Assembly: GCF_937870815.1 (NCBI RefSeq)
Contig: NZ_CALMZS010000212.1
Span: 1 to 64,000, forward strand
DNA length: 64,000 bases
Origin: an uncultured Brevundimonas sp.
GTDB taxonomy: Bacteria; Pseudomonadota; Alphaproteobacteria; Caulobacterales; Caulobacteraceae
Reading direction: 5' to 3'
Part shown: positions 23,469 through 36,911 of the stretch, piece by piece
How the letters are laid out: each line of letters opens with the position of its first letter
How positions within the stretch are numbered: the stretch's first letter is position 1
Position numbers and translations under genes: made by a program
Notes under the pieces: generated by a model
Seen by the model: the letters and a program-made list of their open reading frames with translations, nothing else
Databases searched by the model: none
What the model was told of the DNA's origin: nothing

Positions 23469-23530
23469 AGAGCCTGATTCACGGCATCGGCGGAATCGCG
23501 AAGCGATTCCTCCTCAACCGATCAGGCTCT
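23469..23530. repeat. Intergenic palindromic repeat (agagcctgat...atcaggctct), copy 1
   Basis: agagcctgattcacggcatcggcggaatcgcgaagcgattcctcctcaaccgatcaggctct; related copy at 44611-44670. Confidence 0.85.
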
Positions 23531-25676
23531 AGCGGGTCAGGCGCACGCGAAGATCGCCGTCGCGTCGCCGGGGGGCCACCACCGTCTGTCCGTTGACGCG
23601 GTCGAAGGCGAGGTCGATCACGGCCTCCCCGACCTGCAGACGGGACAGGATCAGGTGCTCGATTCCCGCGGGCATCATCGGATTGTCGATCTCGATCACC
23701 CCGGTGATGGCGTCGATGCTGACCCCCAGGGCGGCCTGCATCATCATGAACACCGACCCCGCCGCCCAGGCCTGGGGCAGGCAGGCCACCGGATAGGCGA
23801 TCGGCGGCTCGCCGGGCAGTCGCTGGAACCCGCAGAACAGCTCGGGCAGGCGCAGTTCGAAATGCGTCGCCGCCTCGTAGATTTCGTTCAGCAGCATGGC
23901 CACGGCCCGTCGCTCGCCGTAGCGCGCCATGCCGGCGGCCGCCAAGGCCGTGTCGTGCGGCCAGACGGAGCCGTCGTGGTAGCTCATCGGATTGAAGCGG
24001 GGCTGGCCGGTGGCGAGGGTGCGGAGGCCCCATCCGGAGCGGAACTCGGCCGACAGCATCCGGCGGGTGACCGCCCGGGCCCGCTCGGGACTGGGCAGGC
24101 CGCTGAACAGCAGATGGCCGGCGTTCGAGGCGATGGCCCGGCAGGGCGCGCCGTCCCCGTCCAGCGCCACGGCGTAGAACTGCTCGTCCTCCAGCCAGAA
24201 CCGCTCCTCGACGAGCGCCCGCACGGATTCGGCCTGCGCCTCCCATTCGGACGCCCCGGCCTTGCCCAGCCGGAGGCCGAGGTCGGCCATCGCCCGCCAT
24301 GCCGAGAAGGCGTAGCCCTGCACCTCCAGCAGCGCCACCGGCCCCCGCGGAAAGCGTCCGTCGCTGTGGAAGATCGAGTCCTCCGAGTCCTTCCAGCCCT
24401 GGTTGGACAGTCCGGTCTCGGCGGCGCGCTGATAGGCGATCAGGCCGTTGCCCTGGATGTCGCCATGCTCGCGCATCCAGCCCGCCGCCGCCAGCAGGTT
24501 CGGCCACAGCCGCTGGATGGTGTCCAGATCGCCGGTGCGGCGGGCGTAGGCTCCGGCCAGGGCGACGAACAGGCAGGTGGTGTCGACCCCGCCGTAGTAG
24601 CGGCCGAACGGCACCTCGCCCAGCGCCGCCATTTCGCCGCGTCGGGTCTCGTGCATGATCTTGCCGGGCGCGGAATCCTCGAAGGCCGAGGTTTCGGTCG
24701 CCTGCCGCATGGCCAGATAGGTCAGCACCCCCTTGGCCAGGGACGGGTCCAGCCACAGCAGCTGCCAGGCCGTGATGATGCCGTCCCGGCCGAACGGCGT
24801 CGAGAACCACGGCGTGCCGGCGTAGGGATACGGTCCCGTCGGCAGTTCCGTGGTCAGCAGGGCCACGTCGGCGCGCGACTGTTCCAGCCAGTCGTTGAAC
24901 CGGGGACTGCGCGGCCCCCGCAGCGAGGCGCCCCGGCGGCGGCGGGCCCGCATCGCCAGCCGGGCCTGCACCGCGTGCACCCGCCAGCGCTCTTCCGACG
25001 GGGCGTCGCAGCGATCGGCCCCGCACTCGACGTACAGGTCCAGGGTCCGGCCGCGCGGCAGGCTGAACATGAACTCGGCCCGGGACGCGCTCATCCGGGC
25101 CGGCGGCTCGGAGAAGGCCACGCAGCCGCGCCGCTCGACCCCGTCCAGGCCCATGTAGCTGAAGTTGACCCGGCGGCCGTCCGTGGTCGGGGGGCGGATC
25201 TCCCCCTTGCGCTCCCGCCGGGTTCCCCGGACCTCGAAGATGTCGGCGAAATCGGCCCCGTAGTCGACCGACAGCGGCAGCAGCACGTCCTCGATCCCGT
25301 GGTTGGCGACGCGGATGCGCTCGAACATCCGCCGCTCCCACAGGAACCGCCGGCGCTCGAGGTGCAGCACCCCGGCCGGCGCCGACTTGCCGCCCATCGG
25401 CGGCAGCGGCCGGTTGGTGGCGTGGCAGGTGAAGAAGACGTTGTCGCGCGACACCCCCGAGCTCAGCCGCGAGGGCCGGGCCCGTCCGACGCGCAGCAGC
25501 AGGCGGGACAGAATGCGGGTGTCGTTGTCGAAAAGGCCCTCGGCCCCCTCCCGCAGATCGCCCCAGCCGTCGGCCACCAGGAAGCAATCGCCGGCTTTCA
25601 ACGCCTGAAGCTGCTCGGCCGTCTCGGCTTCGCCGGTCTCCAGCGCGGTGACCTTGACCGTGTAGGCGTCGTCCAT
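23529..25676 (-). CDS. Amylo-alpha-1,6-glucosidase (glycogen debranching enzyme family)
   Basis: GDCFLVADGWGDL...GLFDNDTRILSRL; AGTPWFSTPFGRDGIITAWQLLW; NAGHLLFSGLPSPERA. Confidence 0.88.
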   Translation of the reverse strand: MDDAYTVKVTALETGEAETAEQLQALKAGDCFLVADGWGDLREGAEGLFDNDTRILSRLLLRVGRARPSRLSSGVSRDNVFFTCHATNRPLPPMGGKSAPAGVLHLERRRFLWERRMFERIRVANHGIEDVLLPLSVDYGADFADIFEVRGTRRERKGEIRPPTTDGRRVNFSYMGLDGVERRGCVAFSEPPARMSASRAEFMFSLPRGRTLDLYVECGADRCDAPSEERWRVHAVQARLAMRARRRRGASLRGPRSPRFNDWLEQSRADVALLTTELPTGPYPYAGTPWFSTPFGRDGIITAWQLLWLDPSLAKGVLTYLAMRQATETSAFEDSAPGKIMHETRRGEMAALGEVPFGRYYGGVDTTCLFVALAGAYARRTGDLDTIQRLWPNLLAAAGWMREHGDIQGNGLIAYQRAAETGLSNQGWKDSEDSIFHSDGRFPRGPVALLEVQGYAFSAWRAMADLGLRLGKAGASEWEAQAESVRALVEERFWLEDEQFYAVALDGDGAPCRAIASNAGHLLFSGLPSPERARAVTRRMLSAEFRSGWGLRTLATGQPRFNPMSYHDGSVWPHDTALAAAGMARYGERRAVAMLLNEIYEAATHFELRLPELFCGFQRLPGEPPIAYPVACLPQAWAAGSVFMMMQAALGVSIDAITGVIEIDNPMMPAGIEHLILSRLQVGEAVIDLAFDRVNGQTVVAPRRRDGDLRVRLTR

Positions 25677-25756
25677 CGATCTCCTCGCGAGGCTTCAGGG
25701 ACGGGCGGGCGCCGGCGACCGCCTGCTTACGGTAATGGTCGAAACGGTCCGGCGGT

Positions 25757-26869
25757 TCAGGCCAGGCCGGCGAAACTCCGGCCCTCGTGCGGCCGCAGCG
25801 GCGTCACGACGTCGTCGAGCGGGGCTTCCGCGAACGGCCGCCGGGCCAGCAGGTCGCCGTAGACGTCCAGATAGCGCCGGGCCATGGCCGTGGCCGAGAA
25901 GCGCAGTTCGAAACGCGCCCGGACGGCCTCGCGGTCCAGCTGGTGGGCGTGTGCGGCGGCGGCGATGGCCTGCTCCACGGTGTCGACCAGATAGCCCGTG
26001 GCGCCGTCCTCGACGACCTCCGGCGTGGACCCGCAGCGGAAGGCCACCACCGGGGTTCCGCAGGCCATGGCCTCGATCATCACCAGGCCGAACGGCTCGG
26101 GCCAGTCGATCGGGAACAGCAGGGCCTCGGCCCCGCCGAGGAAGGCGGACTTCTGGTGGTCGCCGATCTCGCCGACGAATTCGACCAGCGGATTGCCCTC
26201 GACCATGGGGCGGATGAAGGTCTCCCAATAGACCTTGTCGGCGGCGTCGACCTTGGCCGCCATCTTCAGCGGCTTGTTCAGCCTGGTGGCGATCTCGATG
26301 GCCCGGTCCGGTCTCTTCTCGGGCGAGATCCGCCCGAGAAAGGCGAGATAGCCCTGCGGCGCCGGCGAGAAGCGGTACAGTTCCGCCGGCATGCCGTGAT
26401 GGACGGTCGCCCTCCAGTTGGCCAGCGGCAGCGGCCGGCGCTGGTCGTCCGAGATCGACACCAGCCCGAACTCGCCCCAGTGCTCGTAGACGCCCGGCAG
26501 ATCCTTCAGGTCCAGCCGGCCGTGCAGGGTGGTGACGGTCCGGTCGGCATGGCGGGCGAAGAAGGGGAAATGGATCATGTCCGTGTGGAAGTGGATCACG
26601 TCGAACTCGTCGACGCGCTCCAGCACCTCGGACAGCATGCTCATGTGCGCCGCCAGGTCGGACTTGAGAGCGGTCGGATCCAGCCGGATCGCCTGGTCGC
26701 GCACCGGGATCAGCCGCGCCCGGGTGGCGGCGTCGGCGGCCGCGAACAGCGTGACCTCGTGGCCCAGCTCGACGAGGGCGTCGGTCAGATGCGCCACCAC
26801 GCGTTCCGTGCCGCCGTACAGCTTCGGCGGGACGGCCTCATAGAGGGGCGTGACCTGGGCGATCTTCAT
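25757..26869 (-). CDS. Glycosyltransferase family 4
   Basis: MKIAQVTPLYEAVPPKLYGGTERVVAHL; FLGRISPEKRPDRAIEIA; EPFGLVMIEAMACGTPVVAFRCGS. Confidence 0.92.
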   Translation of the reverse strand: MKIAQVTPLYEAVPPKLYGGTERVVAHLTDALVELGHEVTLFAAADAATRARLIPVRDQAIRLDPTALKSDLAAHMSMLSEVLERVDEFDVIHFHTDMIHFPFFARHADRTVTTLHGRLDLKDLPGVYEHWGEFGLVSISDDQRRPLPLANWRATVHHGMPAELYRFSPAPQGYLAFLGRISPEKRPDRAIEIATRLNKPLKMAAKVDAADKVYWETFIRPMVEGNPLVEFVGEIGDHQKSAFLGGAEALLFPIDWPEPFGLVMIEAMACGTPVVAFRCGSTPEVVEDGATGYLVDTVEQAIAAAAHAHQLDREAVRARFELRFSATAMARRYLDVYGDLLARRPFAEAPLDDVVTPLRPHEGRSFAGLA

Positions 26870-26911
26870 GGCGCGCGCTCTCGATGCCGGAAATCGGACA
26901 TCGGGAGTAAC

Positions 26912-26927
26912 CTTCGCAGCTGCGAAG
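26912..26927. promoter_or_regulatory. 16-bp perfect palindrome, candidate operator upstream of the GT4 gene
   Basis: cttcgcagctgcgaag. Confidence 0.4.
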
Positions 26928-26991
26928 AGTTCCTCGCATACGGCCGATTTTTCGGACGCTTCTACCGGGGTTTACAGCGTTACAGGAGCGG

Positions 26992-28526
<1,535 letters not shown>

Positions 28527-28530
<4 letters not shown>

Positions 28531-28856
28531 GCGCCATGAACTACAAGGGCTACAGCGCCCGCATCGAGTACGACGATGCGGACGAAATCTTCTTCGGCCG
28601 GATCGCGGGGATCACCGATGGCGTGAGTTTCCACGCCGACACCGTGAAGGATCTCAAGGCCGCCTTCCATGAGGCGGTGGACGACTACATCCGGACCTGC
28701 GCCGCGATCGGCAAACCGCCTCAGAAATCCTACTCGGGCCAGTTGATGCTCCGCGTCTCGCCCGAGGTTCACGCCGCCGCCGCCCGCGCCGCCGAACTCT
28801 CCGGCAAAAGCCTCAATGCCTGGGGCGAGGAAGCCCTGAAGCAGGCGGCGGCGTGA
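28527..28856 (+). CDS. hicB: HicB-family antitoxin
   Basis: YKGYSARIEYDDADEIFFGRIAGITDGVSFHADTVKDLKAAFHEAVDDYI, C-terminal RHH-like SGKSLNAWGEEAL. Confidence 0.9.
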
Positions 28857-28890
28857 ACCAGAGTTGACGGGTCCAGATCTATGAACCACA

Positions 28891-29208
28891 GTGGACGCTA
28901 TGGTCGAGGTGATCCGCAGTCGCGTGTTCGCCCGGTGGCTGGACGGGCTCAGGGACCGGCGGGCCGCCGCCCGCATCATCGTCCGGGTCGAGCGTCTCGG
29001 CCTCGGCCAACTCGGCGACCACAAATCGGTCGGCGGCGGCGTGACGGAACTGCGGATCGACTACGGCCCGGGCTATCGCGTCTATCTGCTCCGGCGCGGC
29101 GGTCGGCTGATCGTCCTGCTCGGCGGCGGCGACAAATCATCCCAGGCCAGGGACATCGCCGCGGCCCACGCCATGGCCGCGGCCTTCAAGGAGAATTACG
29201 ATGACTGA
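28891..29208 (+). CDS. RelE/HigB-like addiction-module toxin
   Basis: FARWLDGLRDRRAAARIIVRVERLGLGQLGDHKSVGGGVTELRIDYGPGYRVYLLRRGGRLIVLLGGGDKSSQARDI; overlaps an antitoxin gene. Confidence 0.9.
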   Translation: MDAMVEVIRSRVFARWLDGLRDRRAAARIIVRVERLGLGQLGDHKSVGGGVTELRIDYGPGYRVYLLRRGGRLIVLLGGGDKSSQARDIAAAHAMAAAFKENYDD

Positions 29209-29494
29209 CTACGCCCCCTTCGACGCCGCCGAGCATCTGAAGACCGATCAGGACATCGCCACCTATCTGGAGGCGGTTCTGGCCGAGGTCGAGGCCACCG
29301 ACGACGTAAGCTATTTCGCCCATGCCCTCGGCGTGGTCGCCCGCACCCGCAACATGAGCCAGCTCGCGCGGGACGCCCGGATGTCGCGCGAAGGGCTCTA
29401 CAAGGCCCTGTCCAGCGACGGCAACCCCTCCTTCGCCTCGATCCTGAAGATCACCCGTTCGCTGGGCCTGCGCCTGACGTTCGAGCCGGCCTGA
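29201..29494 (+). CDS. HigA-like addiction-module antidote protein
   Basis: DAAEHLKTDQDIATYLEAVLAE...ALGVVARTRNMSQLARDARMSREGLYKALSSDGNPSFASILKITRSLGLRLTF. Confidence 0.92.
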   Translation: MTDYAPFDAAEHLKTDQDIATYLEAVLAEVEATDDVSYFAHALGVVARTRNMSQLARDARMSREGLYKALSSDGNPSFASILKITRSLGLRLTFEPA

Positions 29495-29622
29495 GATCGT
29501 CGGATCTTCCATCCGCGTCTTTCAGAAGAGCGACATCACGGTTTGTTACGACCCCGGCCTCGCCTTCGCGGGCGCAGCACGTTAGTCAGGCCGGACGAAA
29601 CGACAGGCTCAGGGGCTACGGG

Positions 29623-32313
<2,691 letters not shown>

Positions 32314-32501
32314 AAACCGGAGCGCCAAAATAAGGTCACGATGAAGTCATCATTGACGTAGCGGCGTCTGTGCCAGTCCGCGCACAGTCGACGGCAAGTC
32401 GAATTTCAGGTCTGGAACAGGAGGGCGCGAGGACCATTTGTGTTCACGCTGGGTGGGGCTGGTGACCGTAGAAGTCACCACATCTAGAGGATGCAGACAC
32501 A

Positions 32502-33026
32502 ATGCGTAATGTTCTTCTCGCGACCGCTGTTCTTACTCTCGCCGCCGGGCCCGCCCTGGCCCAGGATCCCGGTCGGGTGACCGGCTCGCTCGGCTACACC
32601 CATCTGGAGGCCGACGACGCCAAGCTCGGGGCGATCACCGGCCGTCTCGGCTACGACTTCACCCGCAATTTCGGCGTCGAGGGCGAAGCCTCGGTCGGCG
32701 TCCGCGACGACGACGTCACCGTCGCCGGCGTCGACGGCTCGATCGAGCACGAGTACGACGCCGCCGTTTACGGCGTCGCCAAACTGCCCGTGTCCGAGAA
32801 CCTCGAACTGTTCGGCCGCGTCGGCTATGGCACGACCTCGGTCAAGGCCGACGTCGCCGGCTTTACGGCTGTGGAGGACGGCGAGAGCGTCAACTACGGG
32901 GCCGGCGCCAACTGGTATTTCGACGGCCGCAACGGCCTGCGCGCCGACTGGACCCGCCGCGACTTCCAGGACGACGGCGGCGCCGAGGTCGACACCTACG
33001 GCCTCAGCTACGTCCGCCGTTTCTAG
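32502..33026 (+). CDS. Outer-membrane beta-barrel protein (porin/opacity-like)
   Basis: Signal peptide (MRNVLLATAVLTLAAGPALAQ) and alternating beta-strand pattern ending in RRF. Confidence 0.8.
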   Translation: MRNVLLATAVLTLAAGPALAQDPGRVTGSLGYTHLEADDAKLGAITGRLGYDFTRNFGVEGEASVGVRDDDVTVAGVDGSIEHEYDAAVYGVAKLPVSENLELFGRVGYGTTSVKADVAGFTAVEDGESVNYGAGANWYFDGRNGLRADWTRRDFQDDGGAEVDTYGLSYVRRF

Positions 33027-33081
33027 AATCTGCCGCTGCAACCGTTAGATCGCGGTTGGACAACCGCCCTGTCCAGAACAG

Positions 33082-33113
33082 CAAGGCCCGCGACCCTCCG
33101 GTCGCGGGCCTTC
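33082..33113 (+). terminator. Rho-independent-like terminator
   Basis: aaggcccgcgac-cctccg-gtcgcgggcctt downstream of the beta-barrel gene. Confidence 0.7.
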
Positions 33114-33140
33114 GCCACGCCCCTCCCGGGGGGACTGCCG

Positions 33141-33404
33141 TCAGGCCACGCCGGGCTGCAGGGCCCAACGCATCGATCCCTCCCCGAACGGCCTGAAGAA
33201 CAGGTCGCGATATCGCTCGAACACCTCCACGATGCGGCTGGCGAGGTCCTGCGCGACCGTCTCGCCGCGCTGGCGTTTCATCGCCGCGACGCACTGGACC
33301 ACGTCCTTCTGGTGGGCGGAGCCGCCCATGCGTTTGAGCACGGCGGCGACATCCTGCGCCAGCGGATCAATCTGCATTGCCCATGGATTGGTGTTCTGAG
33401 TCAT
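33141..33404 (-). CDS. Hypothetical protein
   Basis: MTQNTNPWAMQIDPLAQDVAAVLKRMGGSAHQKDVVQCVAAMKRQRGETVAQDLASRIVEVFERYRDLFFRPFGEG. Confidence 0.6.
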   Translation of the reverse strand: MTQNTNPWAMQIDPLAQDVAAVLKRMGGSAHQKDVVQCVAAMKRQRGETVAQDLASRIVEVFERYRDLFFRPFGEGSMRWALQPGVA

Positions 33405-33533
33405 CCGGGACACCCCATTGTTTCTCGACACAGAAGAACGGGTCGCAAATACTGGCGAGGGATGCAAGCGTGGCCGCGAATTCGTGATCGGGGCGAGTGT
33501 GGAGCCAACGGACCGCGGCCGCGTTTCCCTTCC

Positions 33534-34013
33534 ATGACCCGGATCATCCCCTGCCTGCTCGCGGTCTTCGCTGTTTCGGCCTGCGATGCCGACAAACCGA
33601 ACCCGCCGACCGAGCCGGCCGAGGCGGTCGATACGCCGGAGGCCGAGGTTCCCCCGACCGTTCCTCCGCCGGGGGCGGGGTCGGCCCTGCCCGGCGCGGG
33701 TCCGCGCAGCTTCGTCGGCCGCTGGGCCGCCGATGTCTCCTGGTGCCCGAACACCACCGGTCCCGAGCGGCCGATCGAGATCACCACCACCCGCTTCGAG
33801 GGCTATGAGAACAGCTGCGCCATGGCTTCGATCGACCAGGTCGCCGACGGCTATGAGGCGGCGCTGACCTGCACCGGCGAAGGGATGGTCTCCAATGAAC
33901 GGGTGCGGATGGCGGTGTCCGGCCAGAGCATGCGCCTGACCTGGCTGAACCGCGACAACGCCGTCGTCGTGCTGACCAAATGCACGACGCTGGAGGATAC
34001 GCCCGCGGCCTGA
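33534..34013 (+). CDS. Small lipoprotein, hypothetical
   Basis: MTRIIPCLLAVFAVSACDAD lipobox; proline-rich linker, then FVGRWAADVSWC. Confidence 0.65.
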   Translation: MTRIIPCLLAVFAVSACDADKPNPPTEPAEAVDTPEAEVPPTVPPPGAGSALPGAGPRSFVGRWAADVSWCPNTTGPERPIEITTTRFEGYENSCAMASIDQVADGYEAALTCTGEGMVSNERVRMAVSGQSMRLTWLNRDNAVVVLTKCTTLEDTPAA

Positions 34014-34015
34014 TC

Positions 34016-35110
34016 TCAGTTGAACAGGAAATGCATCACGTCGCCGTCCTTGACGACGTAGCTCTTGCCCTCGGCCCGCAGCTTGCCGGCCTCCCTGGCT
34101 CCCTGCTCGCCCTTGAGGGCGACGAAATCGGGGTAGGCGATGGTCTCGGCGCGGATGAAGCCCTTCTCGAAGTCGGTGTGGATCACCCCCGCCGCCTGCG
34201 GTGCGGTGGCGCCGATCGGGATCGTCCAGGCGCGGGCTTCCTTGGGCCCGACCGTGAAATAGGTCTGCAGGCCCAGCAGGGCGTAGGCCTCGCGGATAAG
34301 CCGGTTGAGGCCCGGCTCCTCCAGCCCCATGCTTTCGAGGAACTCGGCCTGTTCTTCCGGCGCCAGCACGGCGAGTTCGGAGTCGATCTTCGCCGAAATC
34401 ACCACCGACTTGGCGTGGTCGGCGGCGGCGCGCCGGGCCACCAGGTCCGACAGCTCATTGCCCTTGTCCGCCGAAGCCTCGTCGACGTTGGCGACGTAGA
34501 GGGCGGGCAGCGAGGTCAGCAGCTGCAGCATGCGCCACGCCTTCTCGTCCTCCCGGTCGACCTTCACCACGCGCGCGGGCTTGCCGGCGCGCAGGGGCGT
34601 CAGCGCCAGGTTGATCAGCCGCAGGGTCTGCTGGGCTTCCTTGTCGCCGCCCTTGGCCCGCTTCTCGACGTTGACGACCCTTTTCTCGAGGCTTTCGAGG
34701 TCGGCCAGCATCAGCTCGGTCTCGATGATCTCCAGATCCGAGATCGGGTCGATGCGGTTCTCGACATGGGTGATGTCGTCGTCGACGAAGCAGCGCGCCA
34801 CGAAGGCCACGGCGTCGCAGTCGCGGATATTGGCGAGGAACTGGTTGCCGAGCCCCTCGCCCTTCGAGGCGCCGCGCACCAGGCCGGCGATGTCGACGAA
34901 GGTGATGCGCGAGGGGATGATCTCCTTCGAACCGGCGATGGACGCCAGCACCTCGAGGCGCGGCTCGGGCACGGCGACATCGCCGGTGTTCGGCTCGATC
35001 GTGCAGAACGGGTAGTTGGCCGCCTGCGCCGCCGCCGTCTTCGTCAGGGCGTTGAACAGGGTGGACTTGCCGACGTTGGGCAGGCCGACGATCGCGACTT
35101 TCAGGGCCAT
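34016..35110 (-). CDS. ychF: Redox-regulated ATPase YchF (Obg family)
   Basis: VGLPNVGKSTLFNALTKTAA, FVDIAGLVRGASKGEGLGNQFLANIR, C-terminal TGS domain. Confidence 0.96.
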   Translation of the reverse strand: MALKVAIVGLPNVGKSTLFNALTKTAAAQAANYPFCTIEPNTGDVAVPEPRLEVLASIAGSKEIIPSRITFVDIAGLVRGASKGEGLGNQFLANIRDCDAVAFVARCFVDDDITHVENRIDPISDLEIIETELMLADLESLEKRVVNVEKRAKGGDKEAQQTLRLINLALTPLRAGKPARVVKVDREDEKAWRMLQLLTSLPALYVANVDEASADKGNELSDLVARRAAADHAKSVVISAKIDSELAVLAPEEQAEFLESMGLEEPGLNRLIREAYALLGLQTYFTVGPKEARAWTIPIGATAPQAAGVIHTDFEKGFIRAETIAYPDFVALKGEQGAREAGKLRAEGKSYVVKDGDVMHFLFN

Positions 35111-35184
35111 GGGGGCGGGCGTTTCCTTGGTGAGCGCGAGCCTTTAGCGGGTCGCGGCCGGTTTGTCAGGCCGAGGCGTCGGGG

Positions 35185-35649
35185 TCAGCGCGAGGCATGG
35201 CCCGAGTCGGTCAGGGCCGGCTGGCCGACGGCCGCAGTGATCTCGACGGGCGGGGCCGAAGCGAAGGCCAGGGTCAGCGGCACGGCGTCTCCGGCCTTCA
35301 GCGGCTCGGTCACGGCCAGCAGCATCAGGTGGCTGGCGCCCGGCTTCAGCTCCACGGCCTGGCCGGCGGGCAGGGGCAGGCCGTCGGTCAGCTGGCGCAT
35401 CATCATCATGTTGCTCTCCATCCGGCTCTCGTGGATTTCGATCCGGCCGGCGACCGGGCTGGAGACGCTGACGAGACGATCATCGGCGGCGGCGGTCAGG
35501 GTCAGATAGCAACCGGTGGCCTGGCGACCGACCGGCGTCGGGCGGCAGACGGCGTCCGCGACCCGGACCGTCGCCCCTGCCGCCGGAGGCGGAGTGGGCC
35601 CGCAGGCCGCCAGGAGCAGCAGCAGGACGGCGATCGGAGGGCGGGGCAT
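35185..35649 (-). CDS. Copper chaperone PCu(A)C-like lipoprotein
   Basis: LLAAC lipobox; GCYLTL..., IEIHESRM...MMMM, HLMLLAVTEPLKAGDAVPLTLAF. Confidence 0.85.
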   Translation of the reverse strand: MPRPPIAVLLLLLAACGPTPPPAAGATVRVADAVCRPTPVGRQATGCYLTLTAAADDRLVSVSSPVAGRIEIHESRMESNMMMMRQLTDGLPLPAGQAVELKPGASHLMLLAVTEPLKAGDAVPLTLAFASAPPVEITAAVGQPALTDSGHASR

Positions 35650-35813
35650 GGCGTTCTCGGTCCCGGAAGGCGCGGGCGTGGGCCTTACCCCGCGCGGAGG
35701 GGCGGCGCAACGGTTCCGGCGCCGGCCCGTGCGGCGTCCTGCCGGCTTGACAGTCCGCCGTCCTCGGCCCCTCATCCGCCGGTCGCCCCCATAGCCGGAG
35801 CCGAGACCAGACC

Positions 35814-36167
35814 ATGAGAACGCTCCTGATCCTGAACGATCCTCCGTACGGCACGGAGCGAACCTACAACGCCCTGCGGCTGGCCCATGCCCTGCTGAAG
35901 CTCGAGCCGGCCGGCGGCCTCACCGTCTTCCTGATGGCCGACGCCGTCGTGGCCGCGCGGAAGGGGCAGAAGACCCCCGACGGCTACTACAACGTCGAAC
36001 GGATGCTGAAGCGGGTGTTGAGCGGAAACGGAAACGTCCTGTTGTGCGGCACGTGCATGGATGCCCGCGGCCTGCTGGCCGAGGAGGTGGTGGAGGGCGC
36101 GCGCCGGAGCACCATGGACGAACTCGCCGCCGAGACGGTCTCGGCCGACAAGGTGCTGGTGTTCTGA
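35814..36167 (+). CDS. DsrE/TusD-family protein
   Basis: MRTLLILNDPPYGTERTYNALRLAHALLK...VLLCGTCMDARGL. Confidence 0.88.
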   Translation: MRTLLILNDPPYGTERTYNALRLAHALLKLEPAGGLTVFLMADAVVAARKGQKTPDGYYNVERMLKRVLSGNGNVLLCGTCMDARGLLAEEVVEGARRSTMDELAAETVSADKVLVF

Positions 36168-36194
36168 TCCGGGCACTGTGGCGCCCGGACCCCT

Positions 36195-36836
36195 TCAGGA
36201 TCGGCCACCGCCCGCGGGATCGTCGCCGCGCGCCGCCTGCCGCGGGCTGAATTTCGGGGCCGGGGCCAGGCGCAGGACCTCGGCCTGGTAGCGGTCGTCG
36301 TCGCCGGCCAGGGCGAAGGGCAGGGCGTCGGCGCAGGCGTTCAGCATCGCCTCCAGCCACGGCTGGTCGGCCTTGTGGAAGTCGCTCAGCACATGGGCGT
36401 GCACCAGCTCCGGCCGCCCGGGGTGGCCCACGCCCATGCGGGCGCGGCGGAAGTCAGGACCCAGCTGGCTGATCAGGCTGCGCACCCCGTTCTGGCCGGC
36501 CGCGCCGCCGCCCTTCTTCATCCGGAAGCGCCCCGGCGCCAGGTCGATCTCGTCGTGGAAGACGACGATGTCGGCCGGCGGGACCTTGTAGAAGCGCGCC
36601 GCCTCGCCGACGGCGCGGCCGCTCTCGTTCATGTAGGTCTGCGGCTTCATCAGCAGGACCTTGACCCGGCCGTTCGGCGTCTCGACCTCGCCTTCGCGGA
36701 TCACCGACTGGAATTTGGCGCGTTCGGGCCCGAACGCCCAGCGGCGCGCGATCGCGTCGACCGCCATGAAGCCGATATTGTGTCGGTTCTTCTCGTATTT
36801 CGGGCCCGGATTGCCCAGGCCGGCGAGGATGATCAT
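36195..36836 (-). CDS. pth: Peptidyl-tRNA hydrolase
   Basis: LAGLGNPGPKYEKNRHNIGFMAVD; KPQTYMNESGRAV; VFHDEIDLAPGRFRMKKGGGAAGQNGVRSL. Confidence 0.96.
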   Translation of the reverse strand: MIILAGLGNPGPKYEKNRHNIGFMAVDAIARRWAFGPERAKFQSVIREGEVETPNGRVKVLLMKPQTYMNESGRAVGEAARFYKVPPADIVVFHDEIDLAPGRFRMKKGGGAAGQNGVRSLISQLGPDFRRARMGVGHPGRPELVHAHVLSDFHKADQPWLEAMLNACADALPFALAGDDDRYQAEVLRLAPAPKFSPRQAARGDDPAGGGRS

Positions 36837-36855
36837 GTCGGGTTCCGGAAAAGGA

Positions 36856-36886
36856 AACGGCCCCGTCCGTCGCCGGAGGGGCCGTT
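36856..36886 (-). terminator. Hairpin between rplY and pth
   Basis: aacggcccc...ggggccgtt inverted repeat. Confidence 0.5.
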
Positions 36887-36911
36887 CCAGTAGCAGCTTG
36901 TCGCGGGAGGA

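Noticed and set aside
23479-25587. 702-aa minus-strand ORF overlapping the debranching enzyme in another frame
   Set aside because: Arg/Gly/Pro-rich out-of-frame translation; the 23529..25676 frame has conserved GH motifs.
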